Shown: positions 5,963 through 14,121, counted from the first letter of the stretch. The stretch is DNA of 21,500 nt from OLB16 sp964481775 (GCA_964481775.1 CAYZUX010000088.1:1-21500); one strand, 5' to 3'. The notes: generated from the sequence alone by a model not told the origin. Program-made: numbers and translations.

Positions 5963-6661
5963 TCAGTCTCCCATGTATACACAACGGGATTCACAGGTTT
6001 CGCCGGTAGATACCATCATGGGCGTCAGCCCATCCTCCTTCAGATGATCCCAGATCCAGCTGCATAGGATCTCAGCGGTGGGGTTTTCCAAACCTGGTAT
6101 CAGATTCAAGTGGGAGTAATTCAGGAGGGAGTGAATCTTTTCCAGGCGGTAAAGCGTCTCTCCCTGCTCCTCACAAACCGCCTGGATTTCATAGGAATGT
6201 CCATGAAGCCTTCGGCATTTGTGTCCTTCCGGTGTCTTGGGAAGCGAATGAGCTGCCTCGAAACGGAAGGAAATTCGCTCCGTAAAGTTGAAGATGGAAT
6301 CGGGTGGTATAAGAACGGGTTTGTAGACCATGGACTCGCGGCAGGTCACCTCCACCTCAAGCGGGAAAGGAAGCAGGCCGTTGAGACCTTTCTTCATCCA
6401 GCTGGCTATCTCCTCGGGTGCTCCCCTTTCCAGACCTTCGATCCCATTGAGAAAACGGTGGTCGAGTTGGGCGATCAACGGTTTGACAGCGTTTCCGATC
6501 TCCGCGAAATCAATCAGCCATCCCAGCTCTGGATTGATCGGGCCGTCCAGGCAGACATGGACGTAAAAACGGTGACCATGCAGACATGGGGCCGCGCTAC
6601 CCGGCACCGTGTGGGTATGCGCGGCCTCGAAATCAAAAGTTTTGATCAGGCGGACCTTCAT
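5963..6661 (-). CDS. Tandem-domain 6-pyruvoyl-tetrahydropterin synthase / QueD-like protein
   Basis: This encodes 232 aa, twice the usual QueD length of about 120. The start at 6661 (MKVRLIKTFDFEAAH) is chosen because the fold begins there; it lies 13 bases after the upstream stop codon. Domain 1 (1-~118) has His15, HGH at 28-30, the 'LIDFAEIGNAVKP' helix start (49-61) and LDHRFLN (66-72), but its Cys26 sits at the wrong spacing (C-x-H). Domain 2 (~126-232) has EAAH (135-138), the canonical Cys149-RRL-His153-G-His155, ENPTAE (192-197) and GETCESRCVY (220-229), but the LDH motif has become L-N-Y. QueD makes 6-carboxytetrahydropterin from dihydroneopterin triphosphate on the way to queuosine; relatives make other pterins. 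Since such active sites form between subunits, the two halves may complement each other. It is the last gene of the long minus-strand unit. Confidence 0.88.
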   Translation of the reverse strand: MKVRLIKTFDFEAAHTHTVPGSAAPCLHGHRFYVHVCLDGPINPELGWLIDFAEIGNAVKPLIAQLDHRFLNGIEGLERGAPEEIASWMKKGLNGLLPFPLEVEVTCRESMVYKPVLIPPDSIFNFTERISFRFEAAHSLPKTPEGHKCRRLHGHSYEIQAVCEEQGETLYRLEKIHSLLNYSHLNLIPGLENPTAEILCSWIWDHLKEDGLTPMMVSTGETCESRCVYMGD

Positions 6662-6674
6662 CGCTCGATAGGGG

Positions 6675-8309
6675 CTACTCCTCAAAGGGAACAGGGAGTG
6701 ATTTACCGGCCTTGGAGCTCTTTTCAGCAGTTTCAATCACTGAGATGACACGCCGTCCCTCCTCACCCTTAACTGCAAGTTCCTCACCCATGGTGAGGTG
6801 GTCAGCAATGTTCCGGTAATAAGCATGCCAGTCTCCCTCCAGGAAGGGGACCTTGCCGGTGATCTGGGATCCTCCCGAGTAGCTGCTGACTGTCCAGGCT
6901 CCATCCGGGTAGTCTCTCATGGTGGCCGCTCCCTTGGTTCCAAGGACCCGCCAACGGTCTTTGGGGGCCGCCGCCAGAGAGCTGATCTCGGCAGTCGCCA
7001 GCGCGCCATTCCGGAAACGGATCATCGCCAGGGTGTGGTCTTCATTGCTGACTCCATGCCACTCCCGTTTCTGGAAGGCGCCGAACACTGACTCCACCGG
7101 CGAGGGGATCAGGTTCAGAATCCAGTCCACAAAGTGTGCTCCCCAGTCATACAGGCAACCGCCGGAAATGGCCTTATCGGAACGCCACCACCAGCCCGGG
7201 TGACCATAGTTGCCGCCGAACAGCTCCACCTGAAAGACCTCGCCGATCATCCCCTCCGCAACCAGTTTACGTAACGCCATATAGTCTCCATCCCAACGGC
7301 GGTTGTGGAAGACGCTCAGCATGACATGATTCTTCCTGGCCGCTTCGATCATGGAGGTGGCTTCCTTAGCGGTGATGCACATCGGCTTTTCGGTGATGAC
7401 ATGTTTGCCGGCGCGTGCTGCCTGAACCGCCAGGCCGGCATGGGTGTTGTGAGGTGTCACCAGGACTACGAGATCGAGATCCTTCTTCCCCAGCATTTTC
7501 CGGACATTGTCATAGACATCCAGATCCGGGAAATCGGCTTTGGCGGTTTCTGCACGTGCACGGTCGATGTCGCAGACTGCCACGAATTCCAGGCCAGGCA
7601 CTTGTGCGATGGCATCGCCATGGATCTTGCCCATGCTGAAAGCCCCTCCATAGCCGATCACTCCGCACCGGATGGGATCTGATTCCCTGGCTCCGGTTGA
7701 CCATCGTAATGAACGGACTACGACTTTCTGAAACTCGGGATGCTTGAAGGCCGCCTCGCCATGCCCCAGGGCCAGGTAGGTGATCTTGCCCTTGCCCTCC
7801 TCACGGACATAGATCATGGGTTGGGCTTTATTTTGCCAGTTCGAGGTGGCCAGCGTGGTCCACCGTGATGGATCACCACCCAACAGATAGAGCTCATCCT
7901 CGATTCTGAAGGGCTTGATACGGCGTGTGATGAAATGGTCTACCCCGGTGGCCTTGACCTCAAAGGTGTGAACAGGTCCATGACCGATGAACTCACTTCC
8001 GAGGAGAGCCAGGTAATTCGGGTGGTTCTTGAAGGAATCCGAGGCGCAGTGGATGCCCACCAGTGCTCCCCCCTCACGTACCCATGACTCGAGTTCCTGG
8101 ACCTGTTTCCTGGTGAGTCCATCTCCCTGTGTGTAGATCAACAGGGCATCAAACTTGGTAAGATTCTCTTTGTGAATTGCTTCCCGGTCTTGGGTGTGAG
8201 TGACTTGAAACCCACCTGTACCTTTCAGGAAATTTTCGAGAATCGCCCCACATTTCTCAAAATCGTGATACCCCCCGCCAGTCAATAACAGCACCTTGAT
8301 TGATTTCAT
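6675..8309 (-). CDS. ThuA-like domain fused to a Gfo/Idh/MocA oxidoreductase
   Basis: This encodes 544 aa; the ATG has GGAG six bases upstream. Residues 1-~206 form a ThuA-like (class I amidotransferase-fold) domain: KVLLLTGGGYHDFEKC at 5-20, 'LIYTQGDGLT' near 57-66, GALVGIHCASDSF at 81-93 and GHGEAAFKHP at 182-191. From about 213 an NAD(P)-binding Rossmann domain begins (CGVIGYGGAFSMGKIHG), followed by VAVCDID, the TEKPMC motif of the family (about 306-311) and the C-terminal DWGAHFVDWI helix. Gfo/Idh/MocA enzymes oxidise or reduce sugars and cyclitols with NAD(P); ThuA proteins are linked to keto-sugar chemistry. The two usually occur as neighbouring genes, so a single chain suggests a coupled step on a carbohydrate. 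No signal peptide is present, so it is cytoplasmic. Substrate cannot be told from sequence. Confidence 0.9.
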   Translation of the reverse strand: MKSIKVLLLTGGGYHDFEKCGAILENFLKGTGGFQVTHTQDREAIHKENLTKFDALLIYTQGDGLTRKQVQELESWVREGGALVGIHCASDSFKNHPNYLALLGSEFIGHGPVHTFEVKATGVDHFITRRIKPFRIEDELYLLGGDPSRWTTLATSNWQNKAQPMIYVREEGKGKITYLALGHGEAAFKHPEFQKVVVRSLRWSTGARESDPIRCGVIGYGGAFSMGKIHGDAIAQVPGLEFVAVCDIDRARAETAKADFPDLDVYDNVRKMLGKKDLDLVVLVTPHNTHAGLAVQAARAGKHVITEKPMCITAKEATSMIEAARKNHVMLSVFHNRRWDGDYMALRKLVAEGMIGEVFQVELFGGNYGHPGWWWRSDKAISGGCLYDWGAHFVDWILNLIPSPVESVFGAFQKREWHGVSNEDHTLAMIRFRNGALATAEISSLAAAPKDRWRVLGTKGAATMRDYPDGAWTVSSYSGGSQITGKVPFLEGDWHAYYRNIADHLTMGEELAVKGEEGRRVISVIETAEKSSKAGKSLPVPFEE

Positions 8310-8361
8310 GGTTAGCTCCAGGCCTTAGGCATTAGAAAGTGAAGGAATACTACTGAAGGGG

Positions 8362-9117
8362 TCAATCCGAATGAACTCCACAGACCTTCCTCAAGACAAA
8401 GCACCAGCAGCTTCCCAGGAAGAAACGTTTACTGTGTGTGACCTCGAACCCAGCCATGTGGGCAGTGGCGAGGAACTCTTCCCCCGAATAGAACTCCTCC
8501 ATGGATTTGGCCAGGTAACGGTAGGCTTGCTTATCGCCGGAGGCAATAAAGCCTACCACGGGCAATACCCCTTGGATGTAGAGCTGTTTGAGCCGTTCCA
8601 TTCGACTGCCCTCCGAGCGGAGAAAATCGAGGACGGCGAGTTCACCCCCAGCCCGTAAGATGCGGTTGACTTCTCTCAATCCCATCAGGGGATCGGACCA
8701 GTTCCTCACCCCGAAAGCGCACAGACAGGCATCAAAGGATTCATCGGGGAAGGGAAGTGCGAGGGCATCTCCGCACAAAACGCCAGCCTTCAAAGACTGA
8801 GCGGTCATCCTCCGTTGCGCTTTTTCCAGCATGGGGTAGGCGAAGTCAGCTACCACGACCGAATCCTGGGGACGGTGGTTTAGGAGTTGCAGGGCCATGT
8901 CTCCAGTTCCACCACACAGGTCCAGAACCCTGGCGGGAGTCGGTGCCTGAAGATGGCGGATGGCATACCTCCGCCAATGCTGGTCCGTTCCAAACGATAG
9001 AATCCTGTTCAGGAAATCATATGTTCCTGCGATCCGTCCGAACATCTCCTGGACCTGATGACCCTTTGAGATAGAGGAATGGGGATCAGGAAGAACAGGT
9101 GAGGGGGCATCGGCCAT
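8362..9117 (-). CDS. ubiE/menG: Demethylmenaquinone/ubiquinone C-methyltransferase
   Basis: This encodes 251 aa, the normal length for the family. It is a class I SAM-dependent methyltransferase. The family N-terminus is seen as VQEMFGRIAGTYDFLNRILS (22-41). SAM motif I is VLDLCGGTGDMAL (64-76), then CGDALALPFPDESFDACLCA, the family signature 'FGVRNWSDPLMGLREVNRILRAGG' shortened here, and a C-terminal FYSGEEFLATAHMAGF helix. The enzyme methylates the quinone ring in the last step of menaquinone synthesis or a late step of ubiquinone synthesis; which quinone is made here is not shown. It starts 12 bases after the stop of the HD-GYP gene and is followed after 52 bases by the ThuA/Gfo gene, so it probably belongs to the same transcript. 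The start codon lacks a clear Shine-Dalgarno sequence. Confidence 0.93.
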   Translation of the reverse strand: MADAPSPVLPDPHSSISKGHQVQEMFGRIAGTYDFLNRILSFGTDQHWRRYAIRHLQAPTPARVLDLCGGTGDMALQLLNHRPQDSVVVADFAYPMLEKAQRRMTAQSLKAGVLCGDALALPFPDESFDACLCAFGVRNWSDPLMGLREVNRILRAGGELAVLDFLRSEGSRMERLKQLYIQGVLPVVGFIASGDKQAYRYLAKSMEEFYSGEEFLATAHMAGFEVTHSKRFFLGSCWCFVLRKVCGVHSD

Positions 9118-9129
9118 GAAATCGTGTGT

Positions 9130-10353
9130 TTATGGAGCCTGGATCGGATCCGTGGAGTGTGGACCGGCTGAGGTCTTGTTCATGTCTTGGTGATTACGCA
9201 AACGAATAGATTCCGCCAGACCTTCACGGGCAAAATATCGTTCGAATGCTTCCACTGTCGCCGCATCAAAATGCGATCCGACTTCACTTTTGAGGATCTC
9301 CATCACTTCATCAGGATCCGCAGGTTTTCGATAATCGCGGATCGAGGTCATGGCATCGAACACATCCGCTACGGCCATAATCCTTGCCAGAGGATGCATC
9401 TGATCACCCGAAAGACCTCGCGGATAACCAGTTCCATCCACCCGTTCGTGGTGTTGGCCCGCGATGCTGGGGATGTCTCTGAAGCGTGGGGAGAACTTGA
9501 TCTTGTTGAGGATCTCAATCGTGTAGACCACGTGGCGTTTCATGGCCTGATATTCCGGGTCGGTCAATTTCCCCGGTTTGGTCAGGATGGCCTCGGGCAC
9601 TCCGATCTTGCCGTAGTCATGCAGGAGTGCCGCGTAGTTGAGTATCTCAAGGCTTTCTTTGTCAAATCCCATTTCATTGGCAATGGCCAGGGAATAAGTA
9701 CGCACTCGCATGGTGTGACCCGCGGTGCTGGGATGCCGCGCGTCAATCGTGGAGGCCAGGGCTTCCATGGTCGATTCGAAAAGCTCACGCAGGTCCTGGA
9801 AAAGGGTTGAGTTTTCAATGGCAAGTTGGATTTGTGCTGAAAGTGCTCGCAGGAATACCTCGTCATCTTCACTGAATTCGCCTTCCAGCTTATTGATCGC
9901 CTGGATCACCGCAATAACGGCGCCTTCCCTGTTCTTAACAGGCATGCACAAAATGCTCCGGGTATGATACCCGGTTCGATAGTCCACATCAGGATTAAAC
10001 CGTGGATCATTGTAAGCATCCCGGATGTTTGCGGTCTCTCCCATCTGAGCCACCCATCCGGAAACTCCCTTGCCAATTGCAAGAGTGATGGGTTCTGTTT
10101 TCTGGGCCACCTTCGACCACAGGATCCCCTCTTCCGCATTGACAATGAAGAGAGTCGAACGGTCTGCATTCATGGCCTTGGTGACTCGGTCCATGACATC
10201 GAGCAGGAGTGCATCAATCGTTTTCGCTGAAAAGATATCCAGGGAGAGCCGGTAAAGGTTCTCCAGCTGCTCAAGACGCCTGTGAACGACAGGAGGGAGA
10301 TCCTGGGGATACGGTTGAGACAACGGCTCAGTCATGGCCAAACGGTGGAACAT
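9130..10353 (-). CDS. GAF - HD-GYP protein, cyclic-di-GMP phosphodiesterase
   Basis: This encodes 407 aa and has no signal peptide or membrane segment, so it is cytoplasmic. A short coiled region (about 22-40) leads into a GAF domain (about 37-182: GKGVSGWVAQMGETANIRDA, 'PVKNREGAVIAVIQAINK'). It keeps an N-K-x4-F-x3-D-E motif at 154-165, a mark of cyclic-nucleotide-binding GAF domains. The HD-GYP domain follows: His213, HDYGKIGVP at 245-253, His274, HHERVDGTGYPRGL at 301-314 and ADVFDAMTS at 329-337. All metal-binding residues and the GYP motif are intact, so it should hydrolyse c-di-GMP. It lies just after the pseudopilin gene, which fits second-messenger control of pili or surface life. Start: ATG 10353 has GGAG directly adjacent, which is too close; ATG 10335 is an alternative with no better site. 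Confidence 0.93.
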   Translation of the reverse strand: MFHRLAMTEPLSQPYPQDLPPVVHRRLEQLENLYRLSLDIFSAKTIDALLLDVMDRVTKAMNADRSTLFIVNAEEGILWSKVAQKTEPITLAIGKGVSGWVAQMGETANIRDAYNDPRFNPDVDYRTGYHTRSILCMPVKNREGAVIAVIQAINKLEGEFSEDDEVFLRALSAQIQLAIENSTLFQDLRELFESTMEALASTIDARHPSTAGHTMRVRTYSLAIANEMGFDKESLEILNYAALLHDYGKIGVPEAILTKPGKLTDPEYQAMKRHVVYTIEILNKIKFSPRFRDIPSIAGQHHERVDGTGYPRGLSGDQMHPLARIMAVADVFDAMTSIRDYRKPADPDEVMEILKSEVGSHFDAATVEAFERYFAREGLAESIRLRNHQDMNKTSAGPHSTDPIQAP

Positions 10354-10405
10354 CTCCAGGTATTCATCTTAGTGAGTATCTCTGGACGGTGTAAGGCCGA
10401 ACCTG

Positions 10406-11098
10406 CTAACGGGAAAAACTGGACATCGGATTGAATGCGGAGCCGGGGCCGTAAGCGTAGAGATCTCCTTGCGACTTGGATCCATTGGTAGGGGTGTAGT
10501 AAAGCACATCCCCATAGAAGGTTTTCGACATACCCGCCAAGTTCTGCATCCGATCCCATTCCCAATAGCCATCCGGTCCCGGTGAAATGAATCCAAACTT
10601 GAATCGGTTGCGGGGAGGATCATAAAGGCGCACATTCCCACGCCCCCCCACCATGATGGGACGTCCACGGGAACGGCACTTGGCAGGGATGGGTTTGAAG
10701 GTTTCATCGCAGCCATACCCTTCCCGGGTGACATACCAACTGTTCACGATGAAGGTTCCTCCACCACCCTGAAGACCCAGCACGAAAGGATCGACTGGAA
10801 TCTGTTTGATATAGGCGACCGGGGTTGTGATTTTGTAGCCCGAGGCCCACCAGTCCCTGTCCGCGCAACGTGGGAATGCTTTCGGATCCTCCTCCTCATC
10901 ACAGGGGTATCTCCTCCAGTCGAGAGAGTACATTTCGACAGCAGTAGCAAGACTTCGAAGATCTCCCTGGACCTTGGCGGTTCGAGCACGAAGCTGAGCC
11001 TCCATGAAGTTCGGTAAGGCGATACTAATCAGGATCAGGATGATCGCGATCACGATCAGCAACTCGATCAGCGTAAATCCTCCCTGTGCCTTCCACAT
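10406..11098 (-). CDS. Type IV pilin-like / type II secretion pseudopilin
   Basis: This encodes 230 aa. The start at 11098 is chosen because it gives the short leader MWKAQGG of a class III signal peptide and has AAGG eight bases upstream; the frame is open further upstream but that part makes no sense as a leader. Prepilin peptidase would cut after Gly7, leaving FTLIELLIVIAIILILISIA with the conserved Glu at mature position 5. A helix with ARTAKVQGDLRSLATAVEMY follows. The C-terminal half is a Cys-containing globular part (Cys in YPCDEE, PRCADR, YGCDET and AKCRSR) and ends with YYTPTNGSKSQGDLYAYGPG, a pattern I associate with the large pseudopilin sets of some uncultured phyla. It starts 47 bases after the LamG gene and is probably co-transcribed. 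Role: subunit of a pilus or pseudopilus in the inner membrane. Confidence 0.92.
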   Translation of the reverse strand: MWKAQGGFTLIELLIVIAIILILISIALPNFMEAQLRARTAKVQGDLRSLATAVEMYSLDWRRYPCDEEEDPKAFPRCADRDWWASGYKITTPVAYIKQIPVDPFVLGLQGGGGTFIVNSWYVTREGYGCDETFKPIPAKCRSRGRPIMVGGRGNVRLYDPPRNRFKFGFISPGPDGYWEWDRMQNLAGMSKTFYGDVLYYTPTNGSKSQGDLYAYGPGSAFNPMSSFSR

Positions 11099-11145
11099 GA
11101 CATGGACCTTCTTTCTCTTCTTATCCAGTATTTTCCTCGATGGTG

Positions 11146-12768
11146 CTAATACTGTGACCACTCGTGGACATTGGTGTTGTCGCGTAAAGTGATGATTCCG
11201 ATCCCATCCGCATCAGCGGCCCCCAACGCGGCGAAATCATCCGGTAGCATCGCACAGTCAGTTATCACAAAACTGTTTATGTAACCCTCGCCCGTATCCC
11301 CCGATTCATCGGAGAGAAGCCATGAGGGGACATTGTCTGACTTGGTATAGAGCGACCAACGTCCATCCACGCCGCTCCCCAGATTAGTGGTGCCCACATA
11401 GATTCCATCGATGTATTTGTCCATCTTCGATCGAGTCAGATCCACTGAGAAACCAATCCGGTGCCAGGTGTTGGGCACGATGGTTCCATGATATACCCCG
11501 CTGATCCCAATCCCATTGGGGCTGGGCGAGACACCACCATCTCCCACATAAAAATCGGCATCGTTATTGTTAGACCCGCTGGTCTGGAATAAGGCGCGCC
11601 AGATGTTGTTAGAGATCTCGGGATAGAGGATATCCATGACCAAGGAGTAGAGGTTCACGTAAGCGCCACCGCCATTCGCCTCGATCACCGGGTAAACTTT
11701 GATCCCATCCGTGGAGGAGGGATAGGCTGGAAAATGCAGAACATAGGCCGGGACTCCATTGATATCAGGAATACCAAAAGAGGTCGTGGTGCCGAAAGAA
11801 CTTGTGTTGGCCGCATCTCCGGAAAATTCCAGGTCTCTTCCCACTGTTGCGGTCAGGTTCCCATCAAACTCCCAGACCCCACCACTATGACAGGGGATCT
11901 CGAGGGGATTCGGGGTGTCGGTCGGGGTTCCCGTCATTGTCGGGGTGGGGGTTGGTCCGGGTGTGGGTGGGGCAAAAACCGGGAAGAGGCCGCTGGCGGT
12001 TGCCTGGCCGAGTGACTGAATCTCCTCCGCTGTCGCAGTCCCATCCAAAATCGCGATGCTGTTGACGTATCCTTCAGCTACATCTCCGCTTTCATCCGAA
12101 AAGAGCCAGGAGGGATTTCCCTGAGAGGCTGTGTAGAGGGTCCAGGTGCCATCCAAGCCATCGATATCCGAGGTTCCCACATAAGTTCCATTCACATACT
12201 TGTCGATCCTGGGGTAGTCGTTTCTCGAATCTACCACGAAGGCGATCCGGTACCAGGTGTTGGGCAGAATGGTTCCATGATAAGTGAAATTGGCTCCGAT
12301 CCCGTTGGGATCGGGTCCTGTAAAGGCATCTCCGACAAAAAAATCTGCATCATTGGCATTTGTATCGTTGGTCTGGAACAAGGCCCGGTAGAGACCATCG
12401 GAAGAGGCTGGATAGAAAATATCCATCAGGAGGGTGTAAAGGTTGACATAGACACCCCCGCCATTGGCTTCGATCCCCGGGTAAATCTTGATCCCGTCCG
12501 CTGGGTTCGTGTAGGCCGGAAAGTGCATGACCTTGGCGGGAATACCACCAATGTCAGGAATCCCAAAGCCGGTGGTGGTGTTGAACTCGGTGGTCGCACT
12601 CGCATTCCCAGCGAAAACAAGGTCATTTCCCACCGATGCGGACAGGCTCAGGTTCTCGAAATCCCACAGCCCCTTCACACGATCTTTCAACTCCGCTTGT
12701 GCACTGGCACACATCCAGGCGGCTACCACCATCACAACAACCTTCTGACTCCAACCGTGTCTGGTCAC
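11146..12768 (-). CDS. Secreted protein with two tandem LamG/concanavalin-like domains
   Basis: This encodes 540 aa. The start is taken as GTG 12768, seven bases after GGGAGG (12776-12781); it gives the signal peptide MTRHGWSQKVVVMVVAAWM followed by CASAQA. GTG 12771, ATG 12789 or TTG 12810 in the same frame are possible. Two LamG-like jelly-roll domains of about 230 aa are separated by a Pro/Thr linker (APPTPGPTPTPTMTGTPTDT). Each repeat has 'G-[LV]-W-[DE]-F', FGIPDI-x-G-[IV]-PA, ADGIK or TDGIK, IEANGGG-x-YVNLY, PNGIG, YHGTI-[LV]-PNTW, PSWL-[FL]-SDESGD and EGY-[VI]-NS. LamG domains bind sugars or proteins outside the cell or form large surface proteins. It is the first gene of a unit that continues with the pseudopilin, so it may be exported by or attached to that machine; this link is inferred. 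A promoter lies at 12907-12934. Confidence 0.9.
   Translation of the reverse strand: MTRHGWSQKVVVMVVAAWMCASAQAELKDRVKGLWDFENLSLSASVGNDLVFAGNASATTEFNTTTGFGIPDIGGIPAKVMHFPAYTNPADGIKIYPGIEANGGGVYVNLYTLLMDIFYPASSDGLYRALFQTNDTNANDADFFVGDAFTGPDPNGIGANFTYHGTILPNTWYRIAFVVDSRNDYPRIDKYVNGTYVGTSDIDGLDGTWTLYTASQGNPSWLFSDESGDVAEGYVNSIAILDGTATAEEIQSLGQATASGLFPVFAPPTPGPTPTPTMTGTPTDTPNPLEIPCHSGGVWEFDGNLTATVGRDLEFSGDAANTSSFGTTTSFGIPDINGVPAYVLHFPAYPSSTDGIKVYPVIEANGGGAYVNLYSLVMDILYPEISNNIWRALFQTSGSNNNDADFYVGDGGVSPSPNGIGISGVYHGTIVPNTWHRIGFSVDLTRSKMDKYIDGIYVGTTNLGSGVDGRWSLYTKSDNVPSWLLSDESGDTGEGYINSFVITDCAMLPDDFAALGAADADGIGIITLRDNTNVHEWSQY
11190..11885 (-). repeat. Second copy of the internal LamG duplication
   Basis: This segment is visibly similar in DNA to 11990-12680, with matching landmarks offset by about 789 bases (for example GCCATT at 11671 and 12460). 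It encodes the second LamG domain. The similarity at DNA level points to a tandem duplication that is not ancient. Confidence 0.75.
11990..12680 (-). repeat. First copy of the internal LamG duplication
   Basis: Encodes the first LamG domain, between the signal peptide and the Pro/Thr linker. It aligns along its length with 11190-11885. Confidence 0.75.
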
Positions 12769-12906
12769 CACGCCACCTCCCATTCCCATTTCAGGATCAA
12801 ACCTTTTCAAGGAGCATTTCCCCGGTTTGTCAGTTTTCAGATAAGTCTAGATCAAAAATCGATGAAGGTCTTCTGGTTAGTCCTGAAAATCAGAAGATCT
12901 TACAAT

Positions 12907-12934
12907 ATTATATCAATCACTGAATCAGTGTCGA
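12907..12934 (-). promoter_or_regulatory. Promoter of the LamG-pseudopilin unit
   Basis: On the minus strand -35 TCGACA (12929-12934, one mismatch to consensus) and a perfect -10 TATAAT (12907-12912) are 16 bases apart. The predicted transcript would start near 12900 and have a leader of about 130 bases before GTG 12768. Confidence 0.6.
12918..12930. promoter_or_regulatory. 13-bp palindrome in the promoter spacer (candidate operator)
   Basis: CACTGAATCAGTG is a perfect palindrome around its central base. It lies between the -35 and -10 boxes and overlaps the edge of the -35, where a bound dimeric regulator would block RNA polymerase. Confidence 0.5.
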
Positions 12935-12991
12935 GGTAGAATTTTTTCAAAGTCTGTCCCTGGGGACCCTCAAGCAAGAGTTCATGGATGA

Positions 12992-14083
12992 TCAACCCCG
13001 GTTTAGTCCAGTGCTCTGGAGTCCTTCCACGGGACGATCAGTATCTCGTTGGGTCTTATGCGCGAGCAACAGGTCGTGGGTGATCTCCGCCCGTTCATAG
13101 AGATCATCCAGGCACATATCCATGGTCTGCATCCCCCACTTGCGTCCGGTCTGAAGCACACTCCCCAGCTTGTGGGATTCTCCTGTCCGGATGTAATTCC
13201 TTACAGCCGGAGTGGCAACCAGGATCTCTGTCGCCAGAACACGCCCCTTCTTGTTGGCGCGTGGCAACAGGAGTTGAGCGATGACTCCTTCGATAGAGTT
13301 GGCCAGCTGCGCGACGATCTGGTTCTGGTCACTGGCAGGGAACACCGAGATGATGCGTTCAATGGTTTGCAGGGCATTGGGGGTATGCAGGGTGGCGAAG
13401 ACCAGGTGACCCGTTTCCGCTGCCGTGAGTGCTGTGCTGATTGTCTCCAGGTCGCGCATCTCGCCAACGCAGATCACATCGGGATCCTGTCTGAGCACAT
13501 GCACCAGAGCGCGTGAAAAAGAACGGACATCGGAGTTCACTTCCTGCTGGACAATAATGGCTTTTTTAGGACGGTGGACATACTCGATGGGATCCTCGAT
13601 GGAGACAATCTTGCAGCGCCTTTCTCTGTTCACCAGGTCGACCATGTAATTCATGGTGGTGGTTTTCCCCATCCCGGTTGGTCCGGTGACAAGTACCAGA
13701 CCGGAACGCCGCCGGGTGAGATCCTCAACCACCTTCGGTAACCCGAGTTGTTCGCGTGTGGGGATATCATAGGTTCCCCGCCTGATGGCGAGTTCAGGAT
13801 GCCCGCCTTGGAAGTACACTGTGACACGGAAACGCCCCAGATCAGTGACCTCCAGCGAAAAACAGAGTTCGAGATTCCGTTCAAGGACTTCCCGTTGAGC
13901 ATCGGTGAGAAGTTCCTTCACCAGCAGCGTGCACTGGTCGGGTGTCAAGGGGGAGGAACTGGCGAGGATGATCTCCCCATCAATACGGAAAGCGGGAGGA
14001 ACGCCGGCGATGAGGTGAATATCGGAGGCCCCACGGTCATAGGCGTATTTCAGATAAGGGGTGATACGGTCAAATGAAGGCAT
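12992..14083 (-). CDS. pilT: Type IV pilus retraction ATPase PilT
   Basis: This encodes 363 aa, the usual PilT length. ATG 14083 has GAGGAG (14090-14095) six bases upstream. The N-terminal PAS-like domain has GASDIHLIAGVPPAFRIDGE (18-37). The ATPase core follows: Walker A GPTGMGKTT (134-142), the Asp box VSIEDPIEYVHRP (160-172), Walker B VICVGE with Glu208, and the His box TGHLVFATLHT. The PilT-type C-terminus is recognisable as AVRNYIRTGE and WGMQTMDMCLDDL. PilT is a cytoplasmic hexamer that depolymerises the pilus, powering twitching and DNA uptake. It stands as a single gene between intergenic spaces of 106 and about 220 bases; no PilB, PilC or PilM-P genes are in the window, so the pilus genes are scattered. 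Walker A has Met where Ser is common, a mild variation. Confidence 0.95.
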   Translation of the reverse strand: MPSFDRITPYLKYAYDRGASDIHLIAGVPPAFRIDGEIILASSSPLTPDQCTLLVKELLTDAQREVLERNLELCFSLEVTDLGRFRVTVYFQGGHPELAIRRGTYDIPTREQLGLPKVVEDLTRRRSGLVLVTGPTGMGKTTTMNYMVDLVNRERRCKIVSIEDPIEYVHRPKKAIIVQQEVNSDVRSFSRALVHVLRQDPDVICVGEMRDLETISTALTAAETGHLVFATLHTPNALQTIERIISVFPASDQNQIVAQLANSIEGVIAQLLLPRANKKGRVLATEILVATPAVRNYIRTGESHKLGSVLQTGRKWGMQTMDMCLDDLYERAEITHDLLLAHKTQRDTDRPVEGLQSTGLNRG

Positions 14084-14121
14084 GTTTATCTCCTCACAAA
14101 CACTCCGTCAAACCAGTCAGG

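Noticed and set aside
6110..6748. 212-codon plus-strand frame
   Set aside because: It is antisense to the QueD-like gene, which has conserved motifs throughout.
9187..9810. 207-codon plus-strand frame
   Set aside because: It is antisense to the HD-GYP domain and shows no recognisable motif.
12277..12939. 220-codon plus-strand frame
   Set aside because: It is antisense to the LamG gene and covers its promoter; the minus strand has clear repeats and domain motifs.
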